Shown here one piece after another: positions 32,621-44,679 of a DNA stretch of 64,000 bases. The translations under genes were made by a program, and so were the position numbers. Each line of letters opens with the position of its first letter. Position 1 is the first letter of the stretch. This DNA is from Hyperoodon ampullatus. Lineage: Eukaryota; Chordata; Mammalia; Artiodactyla; Ziphiidae. The stretch is taken from NCBI GenBank assembly GCA_949752795.1, contig OX457062.1:93423777-93487776 (forward strand). The letters run 5' to 3'. Under the pieces are notes generated by a model that searched no databases, was not told the DNA's origin, and saw only the letters and a program-made list of their open reading frames with translations.

Positions 32621-34958
32621 GTATCCCTACCCCCATATCACTTCTCCCCAGAACTCGGGGCCCCCATGGTAAGGGGTGTGATTACAGACCTCACCCTGGC
32701 TCCCTGTGACTGAGTTCATTCCTAGGACCACGCCACCCTCACCCCCAGTGACTGGGGAAGTGAGACCTATGTACGGACTGTTAGTTCCACTTATAAAATC
32801 CCCTTCTCTCCTTGGGAACATTACAGCAAGTGTTTGAATCGATGATCCATTGACTTAATCTTGGCTCGCTTTCCAGACACAGTGGGGCTGTGGTCTTTGT
32901 AACTGCTGACCTCCTTTGACGCAGACACACTGGGCCATGGTTCACCTCCGTTCCCGATCGTGCTTCCTGGCACCCCCTCCCTCGGAGTTTCCCTGTCTCT
33001 TAGCAGTCCATCTGATTTGATTAGGAAGAGGCTTCCTCCGGCAAGCATCACTTCGAGACACTATCTAAACTCCCATATTCAGGTTTCCAGTCTTGGCCCT
33101 CTCCAGAGAAACCAGAGAACCAGGATAATAGAGCTGAGCCCCCAGGGAAGAAAGAGAAAGGAAAACGTCCCCACGATTCCCCCGGCCCCCCTCATCACTC
33201 GCCCCCGCTCTTGCGAAGATGTCTTACACTTTCATTCCCGCCGTGCCAGACAGCAAACTTCCTGCTCTCTAAGGATTTTGTGAGTGAGTCAATGCCACCG
33301 GCCTCTTTTCCATCCTTGAAAGGGGACCCTGATTTTCACAGCCTGGTGGTGTATTTATGTTCCTTTGAAGCCTGATTGTGAGCTTGTGTTTTTCAAGATA
33401 AAAGTATTTAATTTCCTTGGAATTCACCGACTACCTTTTTGTCTGGCAATTGTTCTGCAAAGCCTTCGGTAATCCAATCCCCTTGAATTGGGATGCTGGC
33501 CTCTGTGAGTGGCTAGCGATATTTCTTTTTATAGGAGTTGAGTGAGAAAATAAATAAAATAAGTGTTTTTGAAAAGACAAGGCAGAAGAAAATGAAACAG
33601 CTTGGACTGAAGCCTGCTTCTTTTTGTAATGCTCCAGTCTTCCACATGATCTGCCATTGCGTTTTTCAGCCGTGTATGCAGGTAGCTGGTCACTGAGCTA
33701 TAGGCAGGGAAAGAAACGGGGAGATGAAGCCAAGGGGTAATGTTGTGGTTCTCACCAGAGCCAAGTAAGACCTGGCAAAAAGACTCAGACGGTGGCATCA
33801 TCCCAATGTTAGGATTCTTCTCTGGAATTTGGCAGTGTTGCCGGAGCTGTAATACTGGGTTAGAAGCGGAGTAGCAGCAGATCCTTTTCTTTGAAATTTC
33901 TCACATTTTAATAGGATAATAAAGTAGAAAAGGATTATGTGAGGCACTGCACATTGTCTGGTACATTGCAATTGATGTCACTCTCAGTTTCAGAGATCTC
34001 TGAGAACAGGACCGCCCTCATAGTTCCCTTCACCTCCATCCCTCTCTGTCTGCTCCATCTCCTCCTCCTTTCTCTAGGCACATGTGGAAGCCAACTGATC
34101 CTAACCACGAAAAGAAAGATCTGGAAGCTGCTTTGGAAAGCAAATGAAAAGGACTGCCCTTTGTTCAATTTGAGACACAAGAAAAAACATGGTCCTGCGG
34201 TTCCATTCCTGGCCACCATGAAAGACTTAAAGGAAGAGATCTTTCAGGCCATACTGGTCCCTGTTCTTCTGCCACATGAGGGGGGGTGTCTCTCGAGCAG
34301 TGAGTTTTATTCCGGAAGTTTGATGGCTAATTTGTCACAGGGAGACCAAGCAGTGGTTCTGCTCCTTCCAGGCTAGTGCTTCTGCCCTGGCTTGGGGGAG
34401 GTCACGTGGACTTTCATTCAGCCAGGAAGCCTTTTAGTCTCTCTGAGTAATGTCTGTTTGGGTTTCAGCCATGGCAGAAATGGGGCCACTGCATTAAGCT
34501 GGCACTAGCTGCTGTGGCTGTGCTGGGAGCCGAAGCCCTGGTTCTTACAGTGATTTGCACAGTACCTCCCAGACAGCCCCCTCTTGGACATCACCACTTG
34601 TTAATACAGCTCCCCCTCTCGTTCCCAAGGACGACCGCATGGAGGCAAGTTAACATCGGCTGGTTGGTAGAACCCTAGCATTTTCCGAAGCACGTGGGAC
34701 CTGGGCAGGATGACTTCCACTGTTTATCTTCCCTCTTCATCTGCTCAGTTCTCTTATCCGTGCCAGGGAATATTCGGTCCCCCAGTGGAGAGTGGAAAGA
34801 AGCCTCCTGCTCAGTCCTTTCCATCCTCGCTGGGAGCCTGCTTTCCCTGTGTCTCCTCTCCATCCATCCTGAGCTCTGCTGTCAGACCAGTCTTCCTAAA
34901 ATTCTGTGGAATGGGGAAGAATATCCCAAGCCAACCACTCTGTAAAAACAAAAACTTA

Positions 34959-35172
34959 GGGCTTCCCTGGTGGCGCAGTGGTTGAGAGTCCGCCTGCCGA
35001 TGCAGGGGACACGGGTTCGTGCCCCGGTCCAGGAAGATCCCACATGCCGTGGAGCGGCTGGGCCCGTGAGCCATGGCTACTGAGCCTGCGCGTCTGGAGC
35101 CTGTGCTCCGCAACGGGAGAGGCCACAACAGTGAGAGGCCCGCGTACCGCAAAAAAACAAAAACAAAACAAA
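34959..35172 (+). mobile_element. CHR-type SINE
   Basis: Full-length copy with head GGGCTTCCCTGGTGGCGCAG, B box and a (CAAAA)n tail. The duplication is short and A-rich: AAAAACTTAG before and AAAAACTTAA after. It is antisense to GRIK4. Confidence 0.93.
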
Positions 35173-36579
35173 AACAAAAAAACTTAATTTTCCTATAAAG
35201 GTACCTAACATCTACCTCAAACTCCCGTTTGCACCTGATTGCCAAAAATGTAGCGATTTCTTTATGTTTAAATTTCAGATTTACATTCAGTTAAATACGG
35301 TGTTTTCTCTGTTCCCCCTTCACTCCTGGATGTATTTCAGGTCTGGGGTTGGGAAGGAGATTATGTGTCATGGGGGTGGGGCTAGATGTCCCATCTTAAT
35401 GCCAGATTCCTCTTAGATTTCCAATATCCTTGTCTGGGGCCCCAAAAAATGCAGATCTGTCCCTGGGACCTCTCTGCCCTGGGTGCCCATGTGCTATCTC
35501 TCATGCATCCACTCCACCGTGGCATGACACATATTTCTGGGGCATGCCAAAATCCAGAAGTAAGCAAAAATCTCTTTACCTCTTGGTATCCGCAACGAAT
35601 GTAGGAGTTCTCTCTGGCACTCTCCCCTTCCCAGCAGGGCACAAGGCTCCTTCTCAGGGACCTGCCACATTCTAACATATTCTTTCCTGGTTTGCATCTT
35701 TTTATCTGGTTTGCGGACTGGGTGGCCTGGCTCTTTGAACTTCTAGTGTTAGCTTTATGCAAAGCTTCCTTCAGGTACTGGCCTTCTGTATTCCAAAATA
35801 GTGATACTTTTTTAGCAAATCAAAAACCATGACTTCTAAGAACATTGTATCTGCTGAGCTGGAACTTCTTTTAGAACTTAAAGCCAATAACTGGACTCCG
35901 TTCTTCCCGAGGCAATGACTGTGCCCTGGGACCATGAATGCCACTGACAGCTGAGAATTCCACCCACAGCACCTGCTTTCCTGAGGCCACATCTCACTCC
36001 AGAACCTTTGAGGTCTTCCACCAATGTCTCCAACCCGGTCCACCGTGCTGTTAGTGTGCCAAGGCATATGCAAAGCTCTCGGTGTTTACAGGGCATCTTC
36101 CTGGGACACTGATTTTACTTAGAGTCTAGGAGTGAAAAGCATTTTTCTATTACATAAACATGCCCCTATTACGTTGTCAGATGCAAAATTCACATGTGTT
36201 TTTAGGACAAAACAGAAGAGGAAATTCCAAACATGCTGGGCTGCTTTAGACTCTGTCCCCAGATGCCCAAACATGCATACTCAGTGTCCTCTGCTATTAA
36301 TTCTTTCCCTGGGAAAGTTTGGGACATACTGGTTTGCTGTCCACATGCCTTGACCTGGTTTTCAATGCCCTCTTAACTCCAACCTCATCCTACTTATCCA
36401 AACCAATTTCTGAGTGTGACAACTCTGCTCCACAACCTTCCTAAAGCTGTGACTCCTAATGAAGGCATCATGGTCCAGGCCCAATGTCTCTGTAAACCTT
36501 CCCTGACTGTTGTGCAGAATTCATCACTTTCTTCTCTGGGCTTCATAACACTTTCTGTCCAGCTCTATGAAAGCATTCC

Positions 36580-36725
36580 TACAGTGCAACCATTATAGTG
36601 ATAATCTGTGCCTCTCTTTAACTCTAAACCTCTTGAGGGCAGGGCCATGTCTCATTGTTTTTCATACTCTCAGAGCCCAGCACAGTGCCTGATACACAGT
36701 GGTCTACACTGTTCATTGGATGCAG
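36580..36725 (+). repeat. L2 3' end fossil
   Basis: AAACCTCTTGAGGGCAGGGCC, CATGTCTCATTG and CCAGCACAGTGCCTGATACA are L2 3'-end phrases. Confidence 0.75.
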
Positions 36726-37114
36726 GGAGGGCTCTGTGAACACTTTCCATCTAACACTGGAGTGTCAGGGCTCCTGTTTGGGGGGAAAAAGACTTAAGAA
36801 GTAGGACCAGTCTGGACGTCCTTGAGATGATTGCCCATTCATTCATTACTTGTTCATCCTTTCATCAAATACGGATGAAATGTCGGATGATATGCTGGTC
36901 ACTGGGATAGAAAAATAAGTAAGACACAGACCCTGCACTTGAGATTTTCATAGTCCATGGGGGACAACTATCAACAGACAAACTAATGCCCTAAGTGTTC
37001 ATCTTAGAAAAGCTATGTAGCCTTGAGGAACATGGAGTGGATGGGAGTACTTGTGGCTGTGGATACTATTCAGACCTCAATTTCTTCTTTAGGCCTAGAT
37101 TTTAGAATAAAATC

Positions 37115-37300
37115 AGTTCTCATTTCCTTTGCGCCAGTGCTTTGCTGAGTGTTTAACATGGTTTATCTCATTCAGTCTTCACAATAGCCCGGGGAGGTGG
37201 CATTATTATTTCTAGTTCTATTCTCCAGAGGAGGAAACAGAGGCTTAAAGATGCTTCACAGTGTATATAACAAGGCCATTTATGGAGTGGAGTCCATTTG
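37115..37300 (-). repeat. MIR SINE fossil
   Basis: GCCAGTGCTTTGCTGAGTG, TTCAGTCTTCACAATAGCCC, GGAGGTGGCATTATTATTTC and GGAGGAAACAGAGGCTTAAAG are in reverse MIR order. Confidence 0.8.
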
Positions 37301-38388
37301 ACCCAGTGCCTGTGACCTTGAACCCTGTCTACACTGCCTCAGGGGAGAGAACCAACCTAGCGGCTGTCAGCAGAACAAATAGGTGTGCAGGAGGGAAATA
37401 TTTGAGCCCCATTCTTAGAGTGGGGTGCGGGGGAGCCCATTGGACTTCGGGTGAAATCTCTAATGGGAGAGAGAGACAATCTAAATTGAGGTCCCTGAGT
37501 GAAAACTGTAAAGTCCCAGCTGCTGTGTCGTCATCCCTGTCCTTGTCAATCTGCTGCCCTCCAACTGTTTCTCTATAGATTAGCAGTGAAAATAAACACA
37601 AAGAAATAAGGGCACAAAGGGGAAGGGCCTGTGGCTGGGCTTAGGAGTCAAGGATGAAAGGGAAAACTGGAGAGTTGGGATCAACTCAGTAGTGAGTCTC
37701 GAGGGGAAACAGGCTCAAAGAGATCAAATAGGGTCAGGTTTACAAAAGAAAGGAAAGCCAGGAAACCCACAACTAATGGTAAGGAAAAGAGGCCGGAGGC
37801 CTGGAGCAGCCAGAGCTGGCAGCCGGGGGCCGGTGGGGAGCCTGTGGGTTCCCTGCACCCCTCTGAGCCCTTGCTCTTGCCCAGCCCCCATTTTGCTCCA
37901 GCCTCCTGCGTCTACAGCGTCCCTGCATCCCTGCATATGTTCAGTCAGCTGTTCAGAGGCAGGAAAAACTGGAAGGAGAGCTGTGAGCGTGAGGGCTACT
38001 CGGGAAAGCATCATAGCACAGTTTCATTTGCCACCTTAGAATGGCCCAAGAGGACAGTAATTGGTGGCTTTTGACAGCTACCAGTCAGTGGCTTTAATCA
38101 CACATCCCACAGACTTTTACTGAGTCCCTGCTATGTGCCAGGCTCTGTAGGGGAGGCCAGGGACACAGAAGCAGGTGAGACGGGTCCACATCTAAGGTGC
38201 CATCACCTGGGCAGAGGAAACCAAGAGTTGTAACGTAGTGTGTTGAGGGCTCCATCCAAAATCACGGAAGGCACCCGACCCACTGTGGGGAGGGGCAGCT
38301 GGAGGGCGACCAGGGGCTTCTAGGGCAACAGAAACCTGAACATTTCTCCTGTTTCACTCTGGGTCCCAGGTCCACCTCTCCATTTCTA

Positions 38389-38468
38389 TTGAGTTGGCCA
38401 AAATGTTCGTTCAGGTTTTTCCGTAAGATGTTATGGAACAACCCAAACGAACTTTTCAGCCAACCCTA
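38389..38468. mobile_element. Mariner-derived MITE (imperfect palindrome)
   Basis: GTTGGCCAAAATGTTCGTTC on the left pairs with GAACGAACATTTTGGCCAAC-type sequence on the right (seen as CGAACTTTTCAGCCAAC). The loop lies near GTAAGATGTTATGG. It has the look of the cetartiodactyl mariner short palindromes flanked by TA. Confidence 0.82.
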
Positions 38469-39549
38469 CATTTTAAATTACTCCAGATCAAAAGCCACTA
38501 CTGTTTCCCTCCATCTTCTTGGTAAGATGGCGTTCCTTCCCGCCACTCTGAAGTTCGTTGCTCCCACAGAAAAACACGGACATATATTAACTTACCAATA
38601 ATCTCACTTTACTTTGACTATTCTGGGCCCAGTCAGATTTAGACTGCTTTCTATCCATGAGTCTTTTTCTGGGGAGGGGGCGGTGGAGGCACATCCTGCT
38701 ACCCACACCTTCCGGGTACCAACCGTCTAGGCAGCCCAGATCTCCCCGCGGGAATCTTTGTTCTCACACCCACACCACCCGCGGTCCCCATTCACAGCCC
38801 TGCCCGCTGCACCGATTTCTGCCTCCGCATCCTCCCTCAAGTGCTTCTTGCCTGCAATGTCCCGCTCCCCGCTTCCTTTCCTATACTGGTCCTGGGCATC
38901 TTCAACATCTAGTGCATTCTTTCAAATCCACGGAAGTTTCCTGATACTTTTCTCTGTACCTCCCCCATTTCTTTTTTTCTCTGAACAAACAGAGTCAGTA
39001 TCCTCCACCTTTGACCTTTGGGGAGTGGAGAGCCAAGAATGGTGTGCCCTCCCACCGTTCCTGCAAAGGAACGGGCAGCATTTCCTCCAAATGACAAAGG
39101 GCTTGTCCCTGTAGGTCCACATTCCTGAGCCCTCTCCTCAGAGGATCAAGGGGCACATGGAGACCCTTAGAAACACAAAGTCATTCCCTTACTGTCTCAT
39201 CCTGGATAATCACTCACGCTGAGCAGAGGGAAGCACATGGCAGCATTCATTTTACTCCCCAGCTGCCTCCCCAGGGGCGAGTGTGTATAGGTAAATTTGT
39301 TGCATATTTTAGCAAGGTTGCAGTAGATTACTGGGGTGACCATATGATTTATTGCCCAAGCCAGGACACTTTGAAAATGAAAGGGCGTTCTAAAAATAAC
39401 TAACAGGCATTCATGGATCTACAACAGATGTAACCCGAGACTATCCTGGGCAAGCCAGGATATAAGTTCCCCCTACAGAAAATGCTGGGTGTTCAGGGAC
39501 CCTCAACACTCTTCAACTACACGTCAGTCTGTGACTGCTTTCTATCCAG

Positions 39550-40060
39550 CCGTATTTATCATTCATTCAATAAAATATCCATGTGCCAGGCCCTGTGGAC
39601 AGCCCTGTAAGGAAGACAAACCCTGCCCTCATGGAACTTATGTTCTAGTCGAAGAGGCAGAAAGTAACCAAATGAATAGACACTATACTATCAGGTAGGG
39701 ATAAGCTCTGAAAAGCAGAGCCCAAGGGAAGGGGAGAGATGTGTGGCGTGGGGAGGGAAGGCCTTTCTGAGGGACCTTCTGAGGGAACAGTGTGCAGACC
39801 CCGAGGTGGGAGGAGGCTGGGAGGCTTGGGGAACAGGAAGAAAAGGGGCAAACAGATCAGGAAGGGTCGGGAGGCCACAGAAGGCTCGGATTTTATTCTG
39901 AGTGAGATGGGAAGCCATTGGAAGGTTTGTGCAGGCCAAGGCTGCAAACTTACGTGCATCTTAAAAAGAATCACCCTGGCTTCTGGTGGAGAGAACAGTG
40001 CAGAGGCGCAAGCATGGGAAAAGGAGGCCAGGCTGCTGTAATCGTATGACTGTGAGATGC
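39550..40060 (+). repeat. L2 fossil
   Basis: CATTCAATAAAATATCCATG, GCCAGGCCCTGTGGACAGCC, CCCTGCCCTCATGGAACTTA, GAGATGGGAAGCCATTGGAA and AATCACCCTGGCTTCTGG follow the L2 3' region. It ends about 280 bases from the exon at 40340. Confidence 0.72.
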
Positions 40061-40339
40061 TGGTGGCCTGGGCCATGGCGGAAGAGGTGGTGCTGGCGCA
40101 GAAGTGGCTGGACTCAGGAAGCATGGCAGGGGTGGCATCTCTAGGAATCGGGAGCGGGCGGGAGTGGATACCGTACAGTAAGCCCAAGACCCTGGGACAG
40201 GGATGAGCCCAGCCAGTCCCAGCCCGGCCTTTGGCTCCTTCGAAGGCTTGTTCTCAGCCTGGCATTACTTGGAATTTGGACGCCACAGACGAGCAGCTCT
40301 GGTCCTCCAGGCAGGAGGGGAGGCCCTGGCCACCCTTAC

Positions 40340-40468
40340 CTTTGGCTCTGTGATCTTCCTCCTTGGGGCACTTGCCCCCTTCCCACCACTTGCGCTTCAG
40401 AATTTCCAGACGGTTGTTCTCCTGCAACTGGAGAATGGCCAGATCAAACTCGTCCCGGAAGACGGAGC
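40340..40468 (-). CDS. GRIK4: GRIK4 coding exon: end of S2 and S2-M4 linker
   Basis: This 129-nt exon follows GACCCACAG and ends in GCCAAAG before GTAAGG. Two bases finish a Gly codon, 42 full codons follow, and one base starts the next Gly codon. It reads [18 protein letters not shown], then [18 protein letters not shown]. The helix with AILQLQ packs in lobe 2 of the binding domain, and KWWEGGKCP is the conserved Trp-Trp segment whose Cys closes the S2 disulfide. DHRAK leads to TM4. SVFRDEFD is the GluK4 form; I remember SPFRDEIT in GluK5. The exon is isolated, with about 13.4 kb of intron on its 3' side and 4.0 kb on its 5' side. Confidence 0.97.
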
Positions 40469-41489
40469 CTGTGGGTCACAGGAGAGCCCAGAACACAGGA
40501 CATGAGCACCCCCGTCTGCATCTCTCTGCTCCCTCCCCGGAAAACCTCCCTGCCACCCTGCCCACGTAACATAGGAGGGGAGGGACAGGGGTCCCCGCAG
40601 GAGCACGGCTCTCTACTTGCTCAGGCTGAGGACTCTCCGCGCCATGCAGGGCACCAGGCGTTTCTACTTTCCTTCTCTCCACGCTGACTGGCACGCCCAG
40701 CCCACGGCCAAGACCCCAGCATGGGTCAAGTGACAGCCTTCCGGGCAGCTGTGCCGCCCACCTCCCCACCCAGGTGCCAACACTTTCTACCTGGGTGAGC
40801 CCACCTCCCCATCAGCACGCGGGAAGCTGGTTGCAAAGCTCCCCGTCCGCCTGCCCCTGGGAGGCCAAGGAGGGAAATCTTCTGCGACACAATCCTCCCA
40901 TTCAGTTGCCTATTTTCTACTTTATTGAAATTAGTTTCTCTGCCCTTTGTAACTCTCACTACATTACACCCGACAATTGTTTACCCGGAGCGGCCACCAA
41001 TGAGAAAAGGGCCACCCAGAGCGAGGTGGAAGCTTCCTCTCCTCCATCTGTGTGGAGAATCAGTCTGGGGCACCCCCTTTCCTGCACAGCTGCCTGCTGG
41101 GTGCCCCAGAACCCCTGGCCCCGTCCACTACTCTATTTACATCTCTCTTCCCTCCCTCCTCAGACAGAAGGCTCTGTTGAGTGCAATTCTTTTTAAATTT
41201 TTCGTATGGAGTATGGTCAAAGAGCTTTGGTTCTGGAATGTAGGTTTAATCACAAAAACAGGCTTAAATGAAACCGTGGAGAGCTCGATGCCCCAGCACA
41301 GGCTGAGGCCTGAAATTATTAAGAAAAATCATTAAGAAAAAGCTGCCAGGAGGCTGGAAATGAACTAAGCTGCCCAGTTTTCTTGTCCAAGCTCTGTAAA
41401 GGCCTGATGTGGACAAACGCCCCAGGGAAAAGGGCTTTGATGCAGGATACAGGCAAAAGCTGGAACAAATAGATTCCTGCTCTCAAACT

Positions 41490-41645
41490 TTCATGCACGA
41501 AGGAATCCCCTGGGGATCTTGTTGACCTGCAGACTCTAATTCAATGGGTCTGGGGGTGGGGGCTGAGATTTTGCATTTCTCACAAGTTCCAAGGCGGTGC
41601 CCTGCCGCTGGGCCATGGGCTGCATTTGGACAGGTAAGGAACTAG
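41490..41645 (+). mobile_element. MER5A-like hAT MITE
   Basis: CTCAAACTTTCATGCACGAAG, AATCCCCTGGGGATCTTG, TTCAATGGGTCTGGGGGTGG and TTTTGCATTTCTCACAAGTTC match MER5A. Confidence 0.85.
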
Positions 41646-42259
41646 ATCAGCTCCCAGATCTCTTAGCCCTCTAACAGCCCATGACTCCATAGACAGAACC
41701 TTCCCTGCTACAGATACAACTACCCTTGGGCATTCAAACCCCAAGCCTGCAGCACTGAAAGTGATCTGGGTGAATGTCAACAGCACCTCATATATTATAC
41801 AGCAGGTACTTAACACACATTTGAAGTGAATGGCTACTGGAACTAACAGATGGTGTTAGGTGGTGAGACTAATGAATATTCCAGGTTTAGAGACAAGTAT
41901 CCAGCCAACAAGGCATTTCAAGCAGTTTTCAAGGCATCTTCAACCTAATCTCAATAGCACACCAAGGGCCCCACGAAAGGATTATTCTGCTTACTCCATG
42001 TTTGCCTACTTAGCTCCTAAACTACCCGAGTAATTTTCCATCTCATTCCTTGCTCTGTTTCTCTTCATCTTCCTGGGTCTAACCACACTGCTTATTCCAT
42101 AGTTACACCCTTACTTTCCACTTTAGAAGGACACACATGCTGGTCTTTCCTAGACCTAAATTCTGTCCCATCAATGGACTATGCAATGCTCCTCCCAGCC
42201 TGATCTAAGAACCTGGGCTAACCCATAGCTCACCTTCCCCATCTATCCTGTCCTGTCGA

Positions 42260-42460
42260 GCTGGTGGACCCGTTTGGCAACACGGTCTGAGAGGTGAAAT
42301 GCTGGATTTGGAGATAGGCCCCCTAGGCTCAAGCTCAGCTTTTCTCTCCACTTATTCTGTGACCTTGGACAAGTAACTTATCAGCTCTGAATCTCAGTTC
42401 TCTCCTCTAGAATGGGAAGAACCACATCTCCCCTGCAGGTGGGATAAGACTAAGATAACA
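42260..42460 (+). repeat. MIR SINE fossil
   Basis: TATTCTGTGACCTTGGACAAG, TAACTTATCAGCTCTGAATC and CTCAGTTCTCTCCTCTAGAA are MIR core phrases. Confidence 0.82.
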
Positions 42461-42989
42461 CATATGGAAACAGCATCACCTCAGACACAGAACCAATGCA
42501 TTTCCCTCCCCTTTTCCTTGGTTACTGATGAGAATTCTAGAGTCAGTCTGCTTTATGTCAACTCTATAGGTTTGTGCCATGAAAACTTTTGAAGCACTTG
42601 ACAGTTCAGTTAAATTTACTAAATTGCTAGAGTATTATCAAGGTGCACCTTAGTTCATTTTGTGGTTCCCTCCACCATCTTGAAACACAATGTCAACCAG
42701 TAAATTTCTCAAAGGGGCCCATAATCTGTATTATTAATGAAATCAATGAAATATGATGCTAAGTGGAGGGTATGCAGGTGCCCTGAGTGAGGCTTCCAGT
42801 TTACAGAACTACTAGGGTCAGAAATTACAGAGTTTAAGCGTGAACCATATTATTGCCTATATTCATTGGCTTGGTTTCTGATCAGTCTTGAAGAAGTCAT
42901 CTGCTTTTATCAAATAACAGAGGGAACATTGGAAAATGTGGGGAGGGCACTAATGTTCCCCCTAATAGGCTAAGTGTGATGAAACACTG

Positions 42990-43170
42990 TGGTGAGACCA
43001 GATTATTCAGTTTAACCTTTGTAACAACCTTCTGAGGTACATATTAGAAACCTGATTTTACAAATGCGATAATTGAGACTCTGAGAGGTTAAATAACCTA
43101 TCCAAGGTCCCACAGCCAGAAAGCAGGGTGCATTCCCAGATCTGCCTGACTCCATCCCATGCCCTTCACA
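42990..43170 (-). repeat. MIR SINE fossil
   Basis: CTTTGTAACAACCTTCTGAGG, CCTGATTTTACAAATGCGA, GAGAGGTTAAATAACCTATC, CAAGGTCCCACAGCC and ATCTGCCTGACTCCAT. Confidence 0.85.
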
Positions 43171-43214
43171 TGACACAGGTATAATTTATAGAGCTCCGAG
43201 TTAGGTACCGATCA

Positions 43215-43428
43215 AGAGAAGGGGTGTGACACTACTATATATACAATAGGTAACCAACAAGGACCTACTGTATAGCACAGGGGAGTATACTCAATATTTT
43301 GTAATAACCTGTAAGGGAAAAGAATCTGAAAAAGAATATATATATATCTGAAACACTTTCCTGAAACTAACTTACACCTGAAACTAACACAACATTGTAA
43401 ATCAACTACACTTCAAAAAACAAAAAGA
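43215..43428 (+). mobile_element. L1 3' end, 5'-truncated
   Basis: AAGGACCTACTGTATAGCAC, TTGTAATAACCTGTAAGGG, GAAAAAGAATATATATATATC, ACACAACATTGTAAATCAAC and TACACTTCAAAAAACAAAAAG are the artiodactyl L1 terminus. Confidence 0.87.
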
Positions 43429-44065
43429 GAAGTGGTGTGTAACATACCAACAAAGATGCACATCTGTATATAAATTTCCCCACATGAGATGACTTCCTCC
43501 ATTCCTGCTTCTTCCCCGGCTGCTTGGTTTCAGGACAACCTTGTATGAGGACAGACTTGGACAAGGATAACCCTATACAGTGTGGCTCTCCATGGTGTGT
43601 GTGGGAAGGGTACATGTCTGAAACACTGGGGGACATTTCCAGACCTCCTCCACAGTCACAAAGTCACAAACGTGCTCCCCCTCACCTTCTGATAGAGGAA
43701 CCCTCAGCAGGGGAAGGCCTAAAGCAGGGATATTCTTTGCAAGGCACAGCTGGGATACCTTTCTGGAAGCCAAGCATCTCTACCTTCCTACAACAAACCG
43801 ACGGCACAGTCAGCAAGGTGAATACCAGAGCTTTCCTGCCCACTCTCAGCTACCTGCTCTGACCCAGAGCAGATGGACCAGTGAGATGCACAGATGATGT
43901 GAAAGCCATCTCCTCCAATCACATCAGTCCCCTTTCGGAGTAAACCTGTCACCAGGGACACTAATAGCGAAATTAATTCACTAGATGACAGAGTCCTACC
44001 ATCTCTTCCATCTCCTTTCCACTGCTAGTAGAGATGTCAGACATCAGAGAAATGGCCAAAGGGCA

Positions 44066-44176
44066 GGACTCGATGCTTTCACTGCCCAGGGCCTGGGTTC
44101 AATCCCCGGTTGGGGAACTCAGATCTCACAAGCTAGCTGTGCAGTGTGGCAAAAAAAAAAAAAAAAAAAAAAAAAG
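44066..44176 (+). mobile_element. CHR-family SINE, short copy
   Basis: Contains GGCCTGGGTTCAATCCCC (B box), GGTTGGGGAACTCAGATC and an A-tail of about 23 bases. The likely duplication is imperfect (CCAAAGGGCA before, CCAAGGGCA after the tail). Relative to the full-length copies the head is different or missing. Confidence 0.8.
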
Positions 44177-44453
44177 AATACACCAAGGGCATCCATGTGC
44201 CCTTTAATAATTAATCTATTAATAACTAATCAATTAACCCTTCCATAATTAAGGACTGGGTACTAATCCCTGATGACTTGGAAGGATGTGGATTTGATTT
44301 TTTTAAAAAACCTTAAGAATGCCCATCTCAAGCCACTGTGAACCTGGTTCTAGAAACAGGGGCTGTTGACTTCAAGGCTGCATTCGACAGTTTGAGCTAC
44401 CCTGAGCCTGCCTGGGTGGAGCTACCCGAAGAGGCTGTTCCTCTCCTGCATAC

Positions 44454-44679
44454 CGACTGGCATGCCAATCCCATAGCCCTTGGTGTCCAGCAGGCCCCCA
44501 ATCTGAGTGAGGTTGCAGTTTCGCTGCCGATAGTACTCATTCATGGTGGATTCCAGAAGGAAGGCGTAGTTGGAATTCAACACCCTGGCGATCCCCTCCT
44601 CTGTGCTCTTCACAAACACACTCGGCTGCTTGGAGTACATGTAATTCCACATGCGCTGGTAGGTCTGGTAGCGGGAATT
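44454..44679 (-). CDS. GRIK4: GRIK4 coding exon: S2 lobe of the ligand-binding domain
   Basis: This 226-nt exon starts in phase 0 after TTTTCCCAG and ends with the first G of a Gly codon before GTATGC. It encodes 75 full codons, from [16 protein letters not shown] to GYGIGMPV. The YAFLLEST motif carries the conserved Glu (LLEST) that binds the agonist amino group in this family. The [18 protein letters not shown] block is the signature of kainate subunits, with a Cys that normally pairs with the Cys in the next exon (GGKCP). MYSKQPS and YYRQRNC favour GluK4 over GluK5, which I recall as MQSKQPS and YHRRLNC. Length and frame match the family with no insertion. Confidence 0.98.

Larger units (their letters stand above)
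26932..40339 (-). other. GRIK4: GRIK4 intron (13.4 kb), largest complete intron
   Basis: Bounded by GTAAGG at 40339 and TTCTTACAG at 26932. Named repeats within it are MER5A (27405), a CHR SINE (29711), L2 3' ends (30225, 36580, 38100, 39550), a 25-bp duplication (30517), MIR pieces (32250-32620, 37115), another CHR SINE (34959) and a mariner hairpin (38389). Stretches at 27700-29540, 30567-32240, 32630-34950, 35175-36390, 37300-38090 and 38470-39540 hold nothing I recognise. Scattered open frames of 100-180 codons on both strands there have no domain signature. Confidence 0.85.
40469..44453 (-). other. GRIK4: GRIK4 intron (4.0 kb)
   Basis: Bounded by GTATGC at 44453 and GACCCACAG at 40469. 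Holds MER5A (41490), MIR (42260, 42990), an L1 3' end (43215) and a short CHR SINE (44066). The stretch 40470-41480 is GC-rich and without a recognised repeat; 41645-42250 and 43430-44050 hold nothing named. Confidence 0.88.

Noticed and set aside
33939..34376. 145-codon plus-strand frame in an intron
   Set aside because: No domain, no codon bias that I can see, antisense to GRIK4 and crossed by an opposing frame.
39645..40187. 180-codon minus-strand frame
   Set aside because: It lies across an L2 fossil, ends in intronic sequence and has no recognisable domain or continuity with the next GRIK4 exon.
44454..44679. Assignment of the receptor exons to GRIK5
   Set aside because: [22 protein letters not shown] and the NSSEPE tail fit GluK4. 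The GluK5 versions that I recall differ at these points and its tail is longer.
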